A stretch of 64,000 nucleotides of DNA from Rhynchosporium graminicola (GCA_900074885.1 FJUW01000012.1:186001-250000); one strand, 5' to 3'. Shown: positions 1 to 12,164, counted from the stretch's first letter. Notes: generated by a model not told the origin, from the sequence alone. Numbers and translations: made by a program.

Positions 1-1
1 C

Positions 2-330
2 TCACTGATCGAAGAAGATGTGGATCCATCCGAAGTCGAGGACAATGCAAGAAAGGTTGAAGCTACTCGAAAAGCAAAGGCGGTTCAACAGAGGAGGCTA
101 GAGAAGCGTGATCCGAAGCCTGGATATTGTGAGAACTGTCAGGACAAGTTCGAGGATTTCGATGAGGTAAGATTTGTCGATGACTTCTTCGCAATGAGAT
201 CAAATACTTATATTTACCCTAGCACGTCTTGTCTCGCAAACATCGAAAGTTCGCCGAGAAGCTTGAGAATTGGGCAGATCTCGATGCTCTTCTGAATAGA
301 TTAGCCCGGCCCCTTCGCGCTGACTACTGA
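2..330 (+). CDS. DBF4: Dbf4-type regulatory subunit of Cdc7 kinase, C-terminal end (partial)
   Basis: The gene enters from the left edge; exons <2..166 and 223..330 flank a 56-nt GT-AG intron. The splice joins FEDFDE to HVLSRKHRKFAEKLENW, followed by LDALLNRLARP and a stop at 328-330. CENC followed by the paired histidines of HVLSRKH is the CCHH zinc finger found at the C-terminus of Dbf4/Dfp1/NimO proteins. In that family the finger helps Dbf4 bind and activate the Cdc7 kinase, which phosphorylates MCM to start DNA replication in the nucleus. A basic helix rich in R and K precedes the finger. The N-terminal Dbf4 motifs would lie outside the window. The family call rests on the finger and the NW-x-x-LDxLL ending. 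Confidence 0.85.
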
Positions 331-880
331 ACCAATCAATTTCACGACTTAGACGACTTCTACCCAAAAGCTCGCCCTCTACAACAAGGTCCTGGATCCA
401 ACGTATAATGAACCCCACGTAATCTTTCACACCGGCGTCACGGGGAAGGTGTTCTGGAGACTTGCGTACGGACCTGTATTTTGGTCACGTATGAATTTGA
501 ATTCTCTTGCTTGACAGCTTCGCAAACTATACCATTCCCAGCTTCTTTCGACGCATTTCAGCCAGGCTTGCGTGCATTTTTGGGCGGGATTGATCATTCT
601 GTTTCTTTTTTGGTGGGAATCTTGCATTTACATGGGCGCCTTTTTGGTCCCTTCGTCTCGTAATCTTCTCTGTCCGATCATTCGTTGGCCTCGCTTGTTG
701 TGTATTGTTTACCTTGTGTCAAGCGAAGCTGGTTGTCTACTTTCTCTCTTGCATACTCTTGCATACTCGCTACACCCACAGTCAAACTATCTGATTGCCA
801 GGTATCATTGCTATCATTTCGTCGGCTGGGAACCTGAGGCATGGGAAGGAGAAGACGATGAGATCGAAAAGATAACTTGA

Positions 881-948
881 AGGAAAGGAAAGGAGAGGAG
901 GGGAGAGGAGGGGAGAGGAGGGGAGAGGAGAGGAGAGGAGAGGAGAGG
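881..948. repeat. Purine microsatellite/minisatellite (GGGAGAGGAG units)
   Basis: Tandem, slightly irregular units of GGGAGAGGAG and AGGAG, all purine on the + strand. The opposite-frame open reading frames rich in Ser/Pro/Leu are by-products of the repeat. Confidence 0.9.
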
Positions 949-1512
949 GTTGTGTGTTGTAATGTCTTTCAGTGTACATACGAACATGTGTGTAGTCGTC
1001 ACATGAAAGGAAATCACAAGAACCAATTTAACAAACTCATCCCTCGCTTCCGTGCTCTTCACCTGGGTGACGTGCTATCTATTTACCTTCCTATTCAAGA
1101 TTCTTCCTAGTCAAGATTGCCGCCTGCAACATACATGTTGCAACTTGAGTATGGAATTTTGGAGATGATTGTGACGCGGGCCTTGAGAACCTTTTTGGTG
1201 ATATCACTCCCTACCTGCTCTGCTATAGCTCGAAATTCAGCGGTATATAGTAGCAGATCGAAGCCCCTGCACCTACCTCTCCTTGTGACGCCAACACCTC
1301 ATTCATGGATGTGTCTTGCGCAGCGTAGAGCGGCTCAAAGACTTACTTGCCACTTGTGATTTATGATTGCGATCACTAACCACTCATATACTTATCCCTC
1401 CCTCCCTGCCTGAATATCCTTGCCCTCGTCTGTAGAGATGCGTGATGTGACGGGCAAGGAAGGAAGCTAGGGGGTGGTTGATTTAAATTCGGTTGGGTAT
1501 TGTTCTGCGTGG

Positions 1513-1537
1513 TTTTTTTTTTTTTTTTTTTTTTTTT
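1513..1537. repeat. Homopolymer T tract (25 nt)
   Basis: An uninterrupted run of 25 T residues. It is likely to vary in length and may be misread by sequencing. Confidence 0.9.
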
Positions 1538-3227
1538 CCCATCAGGGTGAGGGTTTTGCTTGGTATGGTGTGTGTGAGATGTTGTTAGATGAGATGAGAT
1601 GGGATGGGATGGGAGGGGAGGAGGAGGGTTTGCCGATGTTGATATGTGTTGTATGTTACGTTGTGTTGAGTTGTGTTGTGTGGCTTGAGTGTGTAGCTTT
1701 TGTCGATGAGGGAGTGTAGAGAAGAGGGAGGAAGGAGTACTTGGATGGGAGCGAGTATTTCATTGCATGCCTGCCTTTCATGGCTGGGGATATCTGGTTG
1801 GGTTCTGGGTGGGCAGTGGGTGTTGGGCATTCATTAGATTTGCCTACCTGGCTCGCCTCAGCTCAGGGGTCTTGGGATGTTTTAGATGTGGGTGTCGACA
1901 TCGACGTCGATGTCAATTTGCTGGTAGTGCAATATACAATTCCCCGTGTCATTAGCTCACCTAGCAAGAGTAAGTCATGTCTGTTGTTGCACTTTACGGA
2001 CCATTTCGAAATCCTCCCATCTCGATCGCACAAACGCGTACAACAGGGATATTGTAGCTCGCTGCTCACATTGAAGAAGACGCAAGGATACGCTAGATCT
2101 AATTCACAGTGCGCCTGCAAATCTAGCCGCTGGCTTGCTTGCTTGCCTTAAGGATGTTAGGTATGACTCGCAAATGCTGGACTTCTTTTAAAGTACTTCC
2201 GTACCAAAGGCAGGTACAGGTAGGGTGTGAGTAAGTAACTAGTCAGTAGGAGCTTGATGCAAGAGAGCTGATAGGTTGCTAGGACGGAACGGGGTGTGTT
2301 TTTGTTCGGGAGGACCGAGGCGCTGGGTTATGGGTAGGTAGGTAGGTTAGGGTTTGGTGGCTTGGATGGCGTCTTGGACCCTGAGTAAGTAACAGAGCTC
2401 GCAAAGGAAGGTTTTGTTTGGTCTTTTTTTTGGGGTCTTTTTACCCGGGGGGTTTTTTTTTTGAGAGTCTGTCTGAAGCAATGGGTGGGTGGAATTGTGG
2501 ACATGAGGAAAGAGATCGTGGCTGGATGGATGGATGGATGGAGGGTAGAAGTCTGGTTGTGCAGGCAGGTGTGGACGTTGATGTGGAGTTTTGGGGGGTG
2601 GAAGTTTGGAGGTGGATGGACGGATAGGTGAGGCCAGGTGAGGTTGAGAGGTGAGGTGAGGTGAGACAAGATATGGCTTTTGCAGTAGATACATCCGGTA
2701 CGTTCCGTACCTACTACCTACGGAGGTCTACGGAGGTAGGAACAGCCATCTCGGATGAAATACCTAGGATGATTCATTCGGATGTTGTTCCAGACGACGA
2801 ATCGGCTTTTCATCGGGATAGTTAGTTGAGTCCGATATGTTCGTTCGTGCATGAAGCGAGAGGAAGCAGGAGAAGCGAGAAAAAGGAGGGAGGGAACTAC
2901 ATTCTAGAAGCCGTCTCGGCATCATCCAAGGCATGCAAGGAGGTGAGGTGAGTGAAATAAGTGAGTGTGAGTGAGCAGGGTGGCAATAATCTCCAGTTAC
3001 ACAACGATCTTCACCTAGGTACCTACGAAAATCATACTTTAGTATGTTTGGAGGCAGGCAGAGACGTAAGACGCATTGCGTGTCGGTATAGTTTGCTCTT
3101 GATATGATTCTATTTTCGGTTTGGGAAATCGATTGTTTTTTGGTTTTTTGGATTTTACTGTTTTAGCCTTTCGTTGCGATGGAACGAATGAAATGGTTGA
3201 ATGCAGGTACACGAGCGCCGGCTGCAG

Positions 3228-3258
3228 ATGGATGGATGGATGGATGGATGGATGGATG
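3228..3258. repeat. GGAT tetranucleotide microsatellite
   Basis: About seven and a half tandem GGAT units. A shorter run of the same unit lies near 2523-2545. Confidence 0.9.
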
Positions 3259-4713
3259 ACACGTGGAAAAAGTTGACGGGCGGTGTGCGTTCATGGAAAT
3301 GCAGATCGTGATGCATCTTGTCGAGAAATTTGCAGTACAGTTCGGGATGCAAGTCGTAATATGCGCAACTGGTGGAGGATACGAGTAGAGTAGTAGGATT
3401 TGAGATGTTTACAGTGACCGGGGATCGAAGCGCGGCAATCGCGGCATCATATATATTCGTTACCTGCCTCTGTACAGGTACCTTTTTAAGCTTATATTGT
3501 CCCATGGAATACCTGTGCTACGGATAAGTACAAGTATGGGCGTGTATGCACGGGGTGAACATGTGCTGCTCCTCTACAACCCGGAATATGACAGGGCCAT
3601 CATTTCTTTGAGATGAAGCTCCTTCTATAGCCTTTGATGATGAAACGACAAGGCTCATTAGACTTCTTCGGGCCTTGTCTGTTGGTGAGGCCCCTGAAAT
3701 GTACTCGAAGTACGGTAGGGGGAACGTATTGTATCTGACGACAATCTCGTGCTCACACACTCGCTCGCACAGACCACAAAGCGAGATTCTAACCTAAAAT
3801 GATTAAATCCTGATATTCGGCTCACCGCATCTATGGCCAGATCTCATGTCGACCGATGAATCGGTGATCGGCTGGACACGTGGCTTTAGAAGCTCGACGG
3901 GATGGCACGTCCATAGCAGACCTCTTCGCATTCGTCCGAATGGTAGAGCTGAGCTCTATCTATCAACTCGGGTCATCTGGACCCCGAATGATAGAGCGGA
4001 GCCTTATCTATCACCTTGGGACGAGTCCGGATGACAAAGCGAGGGCTGAAAGGATTATGGTTTTCGTAAGGTCTTGGAGAGCGTGGCTGTGGAGAGCAGG
4101 AGTGGATTCTGATATCTTGTAAGATTGATTCGTAATCATTGGGAATCTGGGATGACCTTGGTTGTAGGATCACTTCACACTTGTCGAGAAACAAGATGCT
4201 TCGGGAAGAACTCAAAAGCCGTTCAGATAAACCTTTCGGTGGAAGTGATCCGTGTTGATACTGGACGGAGCCCTGCGGAGCACAGAGGTACAAGTAAATC
4301 ATTTTCAGACCTCAGGACAGGAAGATATCATTTGAAGGCGCCTTCCCTCTCCTAGCGAGTTCTTATGGTCCACCAAACATGTCAGTGGTTCAATTCGTTG
4401 AGAGGAACCAGATCCAGTAAGGAATAAACCTCATAAGATCAATTACCAAACATAGAATCTGACTCAGGGCTGGAATAATTCAAGGCTTTTCTGACATCGC
4501 CTCAGGTTCAGTCGGGTGTCAAAAAACATAGCGTGGTAGCGTGGCGTGCGCGTGGGCGTCGCTAGATTAGGCCCAATCGGCAATAGTGCGAGTGCGAGAC
4601 CCGGCCCCAGTCGAAAGCCATGTGTCTCCCCTGTTCAAATCCACGCCTTGGTATCTCCACCATTCATTCCTCTCTTGCCATGTGCCAAATCTACCTACTG
4701 GCCCTGGCCCATG

Positions 4714-4757
4714 TTCATACTCATACTCATATTCATACGCATACGCATACGCATACC
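4714..4757. repeat. CATACT/CATACG hexanucleotide repeat
   Basis: Seven or so tandem units that change from CATACT to CATACG, with one TATTCA variant. Translated, it reads as alternating Tyr-Ser/Tyr-Ala in one strand, but no gene context supports coding. Confidence 0.85.
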
Positions 4758-4908
4758 ACGATTTCCTGGTAGTAATTCGGCGGCGCACGAGACGTTGGTT
4801 GTGATGTGATGTGACGATGCAATAGGAAACACGAAGAGGAAGGAAGCTGAGGCCGGACTTGCAGATGTTGGGGAAAAGGTTTAGTTGGGATTAACAGGGC
4901 AAGATCCT

Positions 4909-4938
4909 CAGCACGAGCACGAGCACGAGCACGAGCAC
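4909..4938. repeat. GAGCAC hexanucleotide repeat
   Basis: Five tandem units (the first is CAGCAC). One frame reads Glu-His repeats, but the enclosing open frame is short and has no family match. Confidence 0.9.
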
Positions 4939-5126
4939 CATACTCTGCAAGTTGCTCTGCAAGGTACAGTACGAATACATCAGCCCGAGAGCGAGAAGCC
5001 GGCAGTATCTCGCTGTCTCATAAGTACAGGTACAGGGAGGGTACCTACCGATTGTACACAAATCACTTTCAAACCCTAGGTATGGCTAGGTATAGCTACA
5101 ATACCTACCCACGCAAAGGCTTGAGC

Positions 5127-5145
5127 GAGAGAGAGAGAGAGAGAG
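5127..5145. repeat. GA dinucleotide microsatellite
   Basis: About nine tandem GA units next to TACCTACC words. Confidence 0.9.
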
Positions 5146-5741
5146 CATAGCTTACCTTACAGAAGTAAAGTGAGTACCTTCATACAGTTTCTTCTACTAC
5201 GATGTCTTGGAATCCATATGCCTAGGTATCTAGATATTTGGTACCTACCTATCTGCCTATGTAGGTAGAAGGGACTTCTCCCTCCTTCTATGCTCGGCTG
5301 AGACAGCTTCTCTGCTCTTGCCAGCCTACCTACAAGTATACCATACTTCGTAACTGCCTACCTAGGTACCTGATAAAGGTACTGCTCTGGACTTCGCAAT
5401 TCCTTAACGAATTTCGGTATTCAGGGTTCAGACTGCTAAATCGGCAGGGAAGCAGTGGACTACAAATACTAAGTACAGTATTACAGCGAGGTCGCACCCT
5501 GTCCAGACCAGGTTTAGTGGCTGGCCATCTTCCCCCTGTGCTGTGCCTGTGCCCGATTTTAACGATCCCTTTAACTACCAGCCTGGTCCCACGGCTTCGA
5601 TGCAGACTCCTTTTTGCTGCTACTCCAGTTCACCCGTAGAACGCCAATCGATTTATTCTTCGTTGCTTGTGTCCGAATCACTCGAAAAGGCAGACATAGG
5701 GATATTCAACCGGAAACGAGGTGCCGAACGGAGAGCGTGGA

Positions 5742-5760
5742 AGTGAGTGAGTGAGTGAGT
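5742..5760. repeat. GTGA tetranucleotide microsatellite
   Basis: Tandem GTGA/GAGT units, about 450 nt upstream of the kinase start codon, probably within its promoter or leader. Confidence 0.85.
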
Positions 5761-6207
5761 GCGTGAGTGGATTCAGTGGAGTGGGGTGCAGCCAAAGAGT
5801 CTCAGACACAGTCAGAGAGGAAACATTCGAGAATCCCCCCTTTGTTCCATCGGGCCCGCCAGACTTTGATCGATCGACCGCAATCCTTCTAGAATTCCAC
5901 CTAGAAGAATTTATCTCGTGCTGCGCGACCTTGACCTTCCACACTGGCAGTGGTGGGTTTAAACTTCTCGGCCCAAAAAAGCGATTCTACTTGTGTAAGG
6001 GAAACTTGGAAACCTTCCGTACCACCAGCCTCCGCGACATACACTCATTCGAATATCGAGAACCAAGTAAAGGCATATTCCCACGCTTGTAACATTGCAC
6101 CCGCTCAGGCCAATTCAGCTATCGTGAGCATGCCCTTGGGCAACAATTACGCTTCGAACATACACTTCCACGGGTTATAGACTGGCTGGCAAGGCTACAA
6201 CGCGTCA

Positions 6208-8241
6208 ATGGGTAACGGCCAGTCTGCTGTATGCTTCTCCGATGAAGGTAGGCACAGTCCCAAAAACCAGCAGTGCGGTTGGCTGGAATGGATCTGAGCA
6301 TCTTCTAATCACTCTGCAGTAAATCTCAATCACTTCCGGCTGTTGCGAGTTGTCGGGAAAGGTGCCTTTGGGAAGGTTAGGATTGTGGAGCGAAAAGATA
6401 CTGGCCTGACGTTTGCCTTGAAGTATGCATCTCCGTTGTTCCTAGCTGATAAAGTGCTGACATTACACCCCCAAGATACATTAGGAAGGATGAAGGTACG
6501 AGAGAGAGGTGGCTCCGTCGTTGAAGCAGCTACTAACCTTGCGTCTAGTCGTCCGATCCGAGAGCGTACGGAACATACTTAGAGAACGGCGGATGTTGGA
6601 GCACTTAAATTATCAGTTCATTTGTAATCTACGATACTCTTTCCAAGACATCGAATACATGTGAGGGATATCTACGCTGGGAGTCAGGATAAGGAGCTAA
6701 TCCAAGGTTAGGTACATGGTCATCGATTTGATGAATGGAGGTGATCTACGGTTCCACATTTCGAGAAAAACATTCACAGAAGAAGCTGTGCAGTTTTGGA
6801 TTGCGGAGTTGGGATGCGCCTTGAGATATATCCACAAGCAAGGAATCGTTCACCGAGATATCAAACCAGATAATGTTTTGCTAGATTCGGAAGGACACAT
6901 CCATTTGGCAGACTTTGTGAGTTAGGATTATGGTTGCTATCGGCACAACTAACATTCAACAGAACGTTGCGTCGGACTTCACTCCGGGAAAGCCCTTGAC
7001 GAGCAAATCGGGAACTTTGGCGTACCTTGCGCCAGAAGTCTACAGGGGAACCGGGTACACGAATGGAGCGGATTGGTGGTCATTAGGGGTTTTGTTCTAC
7101 GAGTGCATTTACAACAAGGTATGACAATGCATTACATCCATATTGAATTCTACACTCACACGAATTTTACAGAGACCATTTGAAGGCAGCACACAAAGTA
7201 CACTAGCTGTGCAGATCACGAAAGCGAATCCCAAATTCCCAGTAACAGACCCTCCGGTATCGATGCCGTGTCTACATGCTATAAGTTCATTTCTGGAGGA
7301 GGATCCAAAGAAGCGTATTGGCTCTGCAAGTTTCTACAGTTTCACAGATAATCCATTTTTCCGGCCACTAGACTTTGAAGCTTTGGAAAGGAAAGAAATA
7401 GAGCCTGTCTTTGTTCCGTCGTCTGAGAAGACTAATTTCGATGCTACATACGATCTCGAGGAACTATTGTTGGAAGAGGCGCCGCTGGAGGCTCGGGCCC
7501 GCAGACAAAAGCCTAGGGAACAGCTCAAAGACGATGCGACCGAAAAGGAGATCCGAGAAGATGAGCTATACAAGATGATTGAGGCCCAGTTCACACCGTT
7601 TGATTATACAACTGCAGCGTAAGAAAGGTCTACTCCTCTGTTTGATTGCACACTATAACACGAAATATAGGCTCAACAGATTGGTCGAAGCTTCTGACCC
7701 GAACGCCCCTACCAATTTATCGCCATCGGACTGGAACCAACCATTACAGAATGATCAGACACCAAGTGTAGGTCGAGTAATCAGTAAAGCCAACTCTGCA
7801 ACTTCAAGAAGGAGATCAAAATCAAAGTCGCAAGTATCATCGGTGGCTTCGGCATCACCGCCGGCAGTGCCACCTCTACCCATGACCAATGGACAGCCAA
7901 CTTCGCTGTCAGGATCAGCAGGACGCCAAGGCAATAATTACCATCCTCCTCTTTCGCCATACCAAGCATCATATAGCCGCTCACAACGACCGACGGGAAC
8001 TCGAAAGGAGTCAATGGGCGGTGGAATGCAAGTTGTGTTGGGCGAGACTGGCAGCTGGTCTGATCTCGCCAAGAACGACACGACCTTGCCCGCAGATGCG
8101 AAAATTGAGGTTGCTCCAAAGCCATCGGGAATGCTCTCATTCTTAGGCAGGAAGAAGGGCAGAGGCCATAGCCCAAAGCCGCAGGAGCGCGGAATACTCG
8201 GCAAAGAGGGGGCGAGAGTCGTGATTAGTAGCGGGGAGTAA
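6208..8241 (+). CDS. STK32/YANK-like AGC serine/threonine kinase, probably N-myristoylated
   Basis: Eight exons: 6208-6247, 6320-6422, 6476-6495, 6549-6660, 6712-6916, 6963-7118, 7173-7618 and 7671-8241, giving 550 aa. The kinase domain starts at [19 protein letters not shown] (residues 15-33). Catalytic Lys is K48, the HRDIKPDN loop carries D141, and the metal-binding motif reads D159-F160-N161 instead of DFG. LAPE follows. DFN and the '[10 protein letters not shown]' start match the STK32/YANK branch of AGC kinases, where DFN is normal. The start was placed at 6208 because exon 1 encodes MGNGQS, a classic N-myristoylation signal (Gly2, Ser6) as in animal STK32, with Cys9 available for palmitoylation. 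Membrane attachment is therefore likely. The C-terminal 190 residues are Ser/Pro/Lys-rich and look disordered. Substrates in fungi are unknown to me. Confidence 0.88.
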
Positions 8242-9336
8242 ACGAAGAGATACAAAGCAGAGAGGGAAAGGATTATGCCTTTGCTCTCTCATCAAAACAA
8301 ACACATAAAAGAAGCATGAAGATGCCACCCACTTCAGTGCGAAAAGGAAAGCACATACATTCTATGGGGCGGCCGCATGAGGTCGATTGTATTCTATGCA
8401 TTGCGAGGTTCGGGTCTACACTTTGGGTGTGAGTGGTTCGGTCTAAACAAGCAAAGCGGAGCGGGAGTTTGGTCAGTTGACCCACGAAAATTGGGACGGA
8501 GCTTTGCGGATTTGCGCGTTCCTTTTCCCTCTCTACTCGTCACTCGAGGGAGTTTTGCCTCGAGGACGACTTGTCGGTCTCAGAGGAGACGAGAAGTCAA
8601 GGTGGCCGACCGGAACCTGGCCTGGAAAGGGCCAAGGCAGGTGGGCTGGGAAAGAACGAGGATAGCTTGTCTGGTCTATCGAGGAGATAAACGAAATCAA
8701 GAGATCGCTTGATGAGGATCATACGGTTGGTGGCTTGTAGTAGCGGAAATGCTTGTAGATATGATACCAATATGAGTTTTTTCCCCTGCTTCCATACTTT
8801 CGTCTATCTCTTGGGTGTGTTTATTGTCTTCTTCGAGGTTTCATTTCCCTGGTTCGTTTGACAGATTTATGCCTACAGAAAAGCTTTCTCGTGCTCGCCA
8901 ACTCGCTTACCATTCATCCCTAAGGAAAGATATTTTGGGTATCTCTTGGAAGACATTTGCTATATTCGCAGCACAGTAGACCTCTCATCGAGTATCGCAT
9001 GGGTGGAAATTTACGCGTGTAGGTAGGTCGGTGAGACGGCTGCAAATTTCTGCTTGCCAGTAGGTTGGGGTTTTGTGACATCGATACAGTAGCCGGTAGG
9101 CTGTTAGTTATAACTCAAAAGTACATGTTAGCTCGAAGCTTTCCAGAACCTCTAATGCAGGTTGCTCAATTAGGAACGAGAGACAAGTAGGGAGGAGGGC
9201 CGTGATATGGCAAGGTGCGTGTTGATGCTCGAAGGCACGAGGAGTGCTCTTTGTAAAGCACCAAAACCTGTACTATAACAAACACGACCCTTATCACTAG
9301 GACTCAAAGCTAAACTCACGAACAAGAACACGCACT
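8242..9336. other. Intergenic, convergent 3' ends
   Basis: This stretch lies between the kinase stop and the 3' end of the minus-strand aldo-keto reductase. It should hold both 3' UTRs. I see no gene, and the open frames of up to 111 codons show no family motif. Confidence 0.5.
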
Positions 9337-10547
9337 CTACCTATCCAAACCCGCAACGGTCGGATCCCAGCCACTGACAAAATAGCCATCCAAATCCAAC
9401 CGCTGCATATCCTCCTCGCTCAACTCGAAATCATACACCGCAGCATTCTCCACGATTCGGGTGGACGTCACGCTTTTGGGAAGGGGCACGTATCCGTGCT
9501 GTAGACTCCATCGGATGAGGATCTGCGCGGCGCTCTTGTGGTGCTTTTCGATTAGGGGCTGGAGAGCGGGAGAGTCGAGCTTTTGGCTGCGGACGAGGGG
9601 CGAGTAGGCTTGTATGATGATGTTGCGGGTTCTGCACCATTCTGGTGAGGGGATGGAATCAGTTGAAACTCGCTCATCATCATCATCGCGGGAAATATTT
9701 TATCGAAGGAAGACAACACTCACCGACGATATCCTTCCTCGGCAACCAAGGATGAATCTCCCACTGCCCAACACTGAGGACTCCACCCATGCCCTTCCCA
9801 CCTTCTTCCTCGAGCTCCTTCATGTACTCTTCCATCTCGTCCAGGTGTTGAACGCCGTAATTACTCACGCCGATACTGCGGACTTTCCCCTCAGATACGG
9901 ACTCGACGAGCGCTTTCCATGCGCCTTTTCGACCCGAGCGACCGCCGTACGGTGCGTGGATTAGCATGAGATCGATGTATTTCAAGCCGCAGTTCTGTAG
10001 GCTTGTGGATACTTGGGCCTTGACGCCTTCCTAGGGGAGGGTCGGAGGTTTAGCATGGGGTTTATGCGTTTTTTAGATGGGGAGGGGGGTGAGGAAGAGG
10101 AACAGAAGGGTTGGGTTTACGTAGGTGAGGGACGGTTGGTACACTTTACTGGTGAAGAATACTGAGGAGCGCGGGATGTTGGAGGAGAGAATCGCTTGCC
10201 CGGCGGGGATCTCGTTGCGGTACATTGCTGCGCTGTCGATCTGCATGTAGCATTTTAGTTAGATACCTAGATGGGAAAATGATGATAGGGTTGGGAGATC
10301 CTTACGTGACGATAGCCGGCTTGCAATGCTTGCGTGACTACGTCGCCGCAGATATCTGCTGGACTGGTGCTGGGTTTAGCGATGAAGATGAGAGACCATT
10401 GGGCTGTACGCACACTTGGTAGACCTGGTATTTGTTAGATATTTTCTGATGATATGGGGGGAGAGAGGAACTTACGCCGTATCCTAAAGTAGGAATTTCA
10501 TAGCCTGAGTTCATGCGCTGCTTGGAGTTGATTGTGAGGGATGCCAT
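9337..10547 (-). CDS. Aldo-keto reductase (AKR family)
   Basis: Six exons on the minus strand: 10547-10476, 10424-10414, 10369-10306, 10240-10121, 10030-9724 and 9641-9337, giving 292 aa. The protein is a cytosolic NAD(P)H-dependent carbonyl reductase with a TIM barrel. The catalytic tetrad is visible: Asp in YRHIDSA, Tyr in AAMYRNE, Lys in FFTSKVY and His in LMLIHAPYG. GVSNYGVQHL and a C-terminal QILIRWSLQHGYVPLPKS, the cofactor-binding part, are also typical. Length is normal for AKR families 3 and 5. Exon 2 is only 11 nt; it supplies the VYQ of GYGVYQ and its flanking introns are 51 and 44 nt with good branch sites. An upstream in-frame Met would add five residues. The substrate is not predictable. 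It may belong to the metabolic group to its right. Confidence 0.9.
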
Positions 10548-11262
10548 TGTGTTACTTTTCATCCAGTGTCTAATTAGCAGACAGATATCAAACAAATGAT
10601 ATAAAACAAATCCCTGCGTTGAAGGGGAGGCTCGAGAATCCGCAAGGAGAAGGAAATTCTGTAAAGGACGTGGACTCGTAATCAGGTTGTGTATATAATG
10701 GATGGAAAGTAGTTGGGAAATTCCCGAAGGGCTTACTTACCTTAACCCCGGGAATGGTTTTGTGTTGGTCAGATGATGCTGGATTTGCTTCAGTCTTGAC
10801 ATCGGATATAGGTGATGAAGCTCCTATTGGTAGTAATAATTAAAAATACTCACACACTGTTTATGGCTGGAGAAGTAGTGGGTTGAAAGCCTCAACTATT
10901 TGGATACAGTAGTGAGTCCGTGATGTTATTACGTCATCAACATGCGATTACCTGACATGTAAGTACGTGGACTTGGTATTTTGATTTTAACAGAAGTTGA
11001 TATGTAGTGTAAAGTCGTAGATGATCATAACTCTAGATTTTCCATAAATCAGTCGCCAATACTCTTTGAAAGATAGAAGCGCTGTCTCTTTTCGCCCCTA
11101 CCGAGCTCGTAAGTTCTGGCACAATGGTCATACACTTTGACATCCTTGACAGACGCAATTAATCTGAATTAATCGGTAGAGGAGGACGAAAATTGCTTTT
11201 GCGGTGGTTCACTGAACTTCACTCTGTTAGATATAATACTGGATTCGAGATTCTAGATTAAC
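10548..11262. other. Intergenic between aldo-keto reductase and SDR
   Basis: This holds the aldo-keto reductase promoter (minus strand) and the 3' UTR of the next minus-strand gene. No coding frame or repeat was recognised. Confidence 0.5.
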
Positions 11263-12164
11263 CTATATAGCCATTCTCATCCCACCATTGGCGCAAATCA
11301 CTTGTCCAGTACACAGAGAACTCTCCTCCGAGCACAGCATGCTCACAATTCCTGCCACGTCATGGGAATACGCTGGTCTGCCTCCAACAGTATCCGCGTC
11401 CGCAACTAAGTCTGCATTATCTAATCCAGGCCGAACAGCTGCGAGCGGCGTATGCGATACCCAGGGTTTCAAGCCAGCCCTATGAGAAAGCGGCATACTC
11501 GTCCACATATCTGTCATTACGGGTCCTGGGTTGACAGCATTCACCGTACAGCGTTCGGCTAATTCTCGTGACCAAGTCCTTGTCATAGCCTCCAGCGCTG
11601 CTTTCGTGCCACCATAAATAGACTGTTCCTCAAAACCCTCTGTGGAAGATATAGAGGATACATTGACTATTCTCCCACTCCGATCTTGGGGCAAATATGG
11701 AATTGCTGCTTTCACTAGCAGTAGAGGTCCTCGCACGTTGGTTCGGTACATCCAGCCGAAATCTTCAGGATCTGTATCTTCGATCTTTGTGTTGTTAACT
11801 ACACCGGCGTTGTTGATTATGATGTCTATCCGAAAGGGTGATCCTAGAAGAAGCTGCGCTTTCGCCGTTTGTATGAGGTCGGCTGGACCTGATATCGATC
11901 CCATGTCTGCTTGAACTCCGATACATCGTAATGCGTGTTTCTCTTCTAGCTCTTTTGCGAGAGATATGCATTGTTCTGATGACTTTGGTGAAGAGTAGTT
12001 GAGGACTAATGAACAGCCTCTAGAAGCTAGGTTTCGAGCGATTGCAGACCCGATTCCTTTTGGTGAATTAGTGAAGGATTCATGGCAGGAAATTACCAGG
12101 GGAAAGTACCTCTTGAGCCTCCTGTGATGACTGCGATTTTCCCTTCCAGTGTTCGCGACAGCAT
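11263..12164 (-). CDS. Short-chain dehydrogenase/reductase (classical SDR)
   Basis: Two exons, 12164-12110 and 12056-11263, give 282 aa. Splicing the 53-nt intron restores the N-terminal nucleotide-binding motif ITGGSRGIGSAIA; without it the frame runs into unrelated residues. NNAG, the catalytic Ser in VNVSSIS, and YGGTK (Tyr-x3-Lys) are present, followed by NAVNPGPVMTDMW and a C-terminal TGQVICANGGMRM. These are features of classical NAD(P)(H)-dependent SDRs of the 3-ketoacyl reductase/glucose dehydrogenase type. The substrate is unknown. It is divergently transcribed from the Zn2Cys6 factor, with a 725-nt shared promoter region, which suggests joint control. Confidence 0.9.

Larger units (their letters stand above)
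331..6207. other. Gene-free, microsatellite-rich intergenic region (5.9 kb)
   Basis: I found no convincing gene here; the open frames are short and match no family I know. The stretch holds many simple repeats, annotated separately. It also has many copies of the palindromic word TAGGTACCTA and its TACCTACC relatives, for example near 2700, 3015, 5220-5260 and 5330-5370. The right part probably includes the promoter and 5' leader of the kinase gene that starts at 6208. Confidence 0.6.

Noticed and set aside
4567..4809. Overlapping frames on both strands around the hexamer repeat
   Set aside because: They exist because the 6-nt repeat has no stop codon in several frames; no splice sites or motifs support coding.
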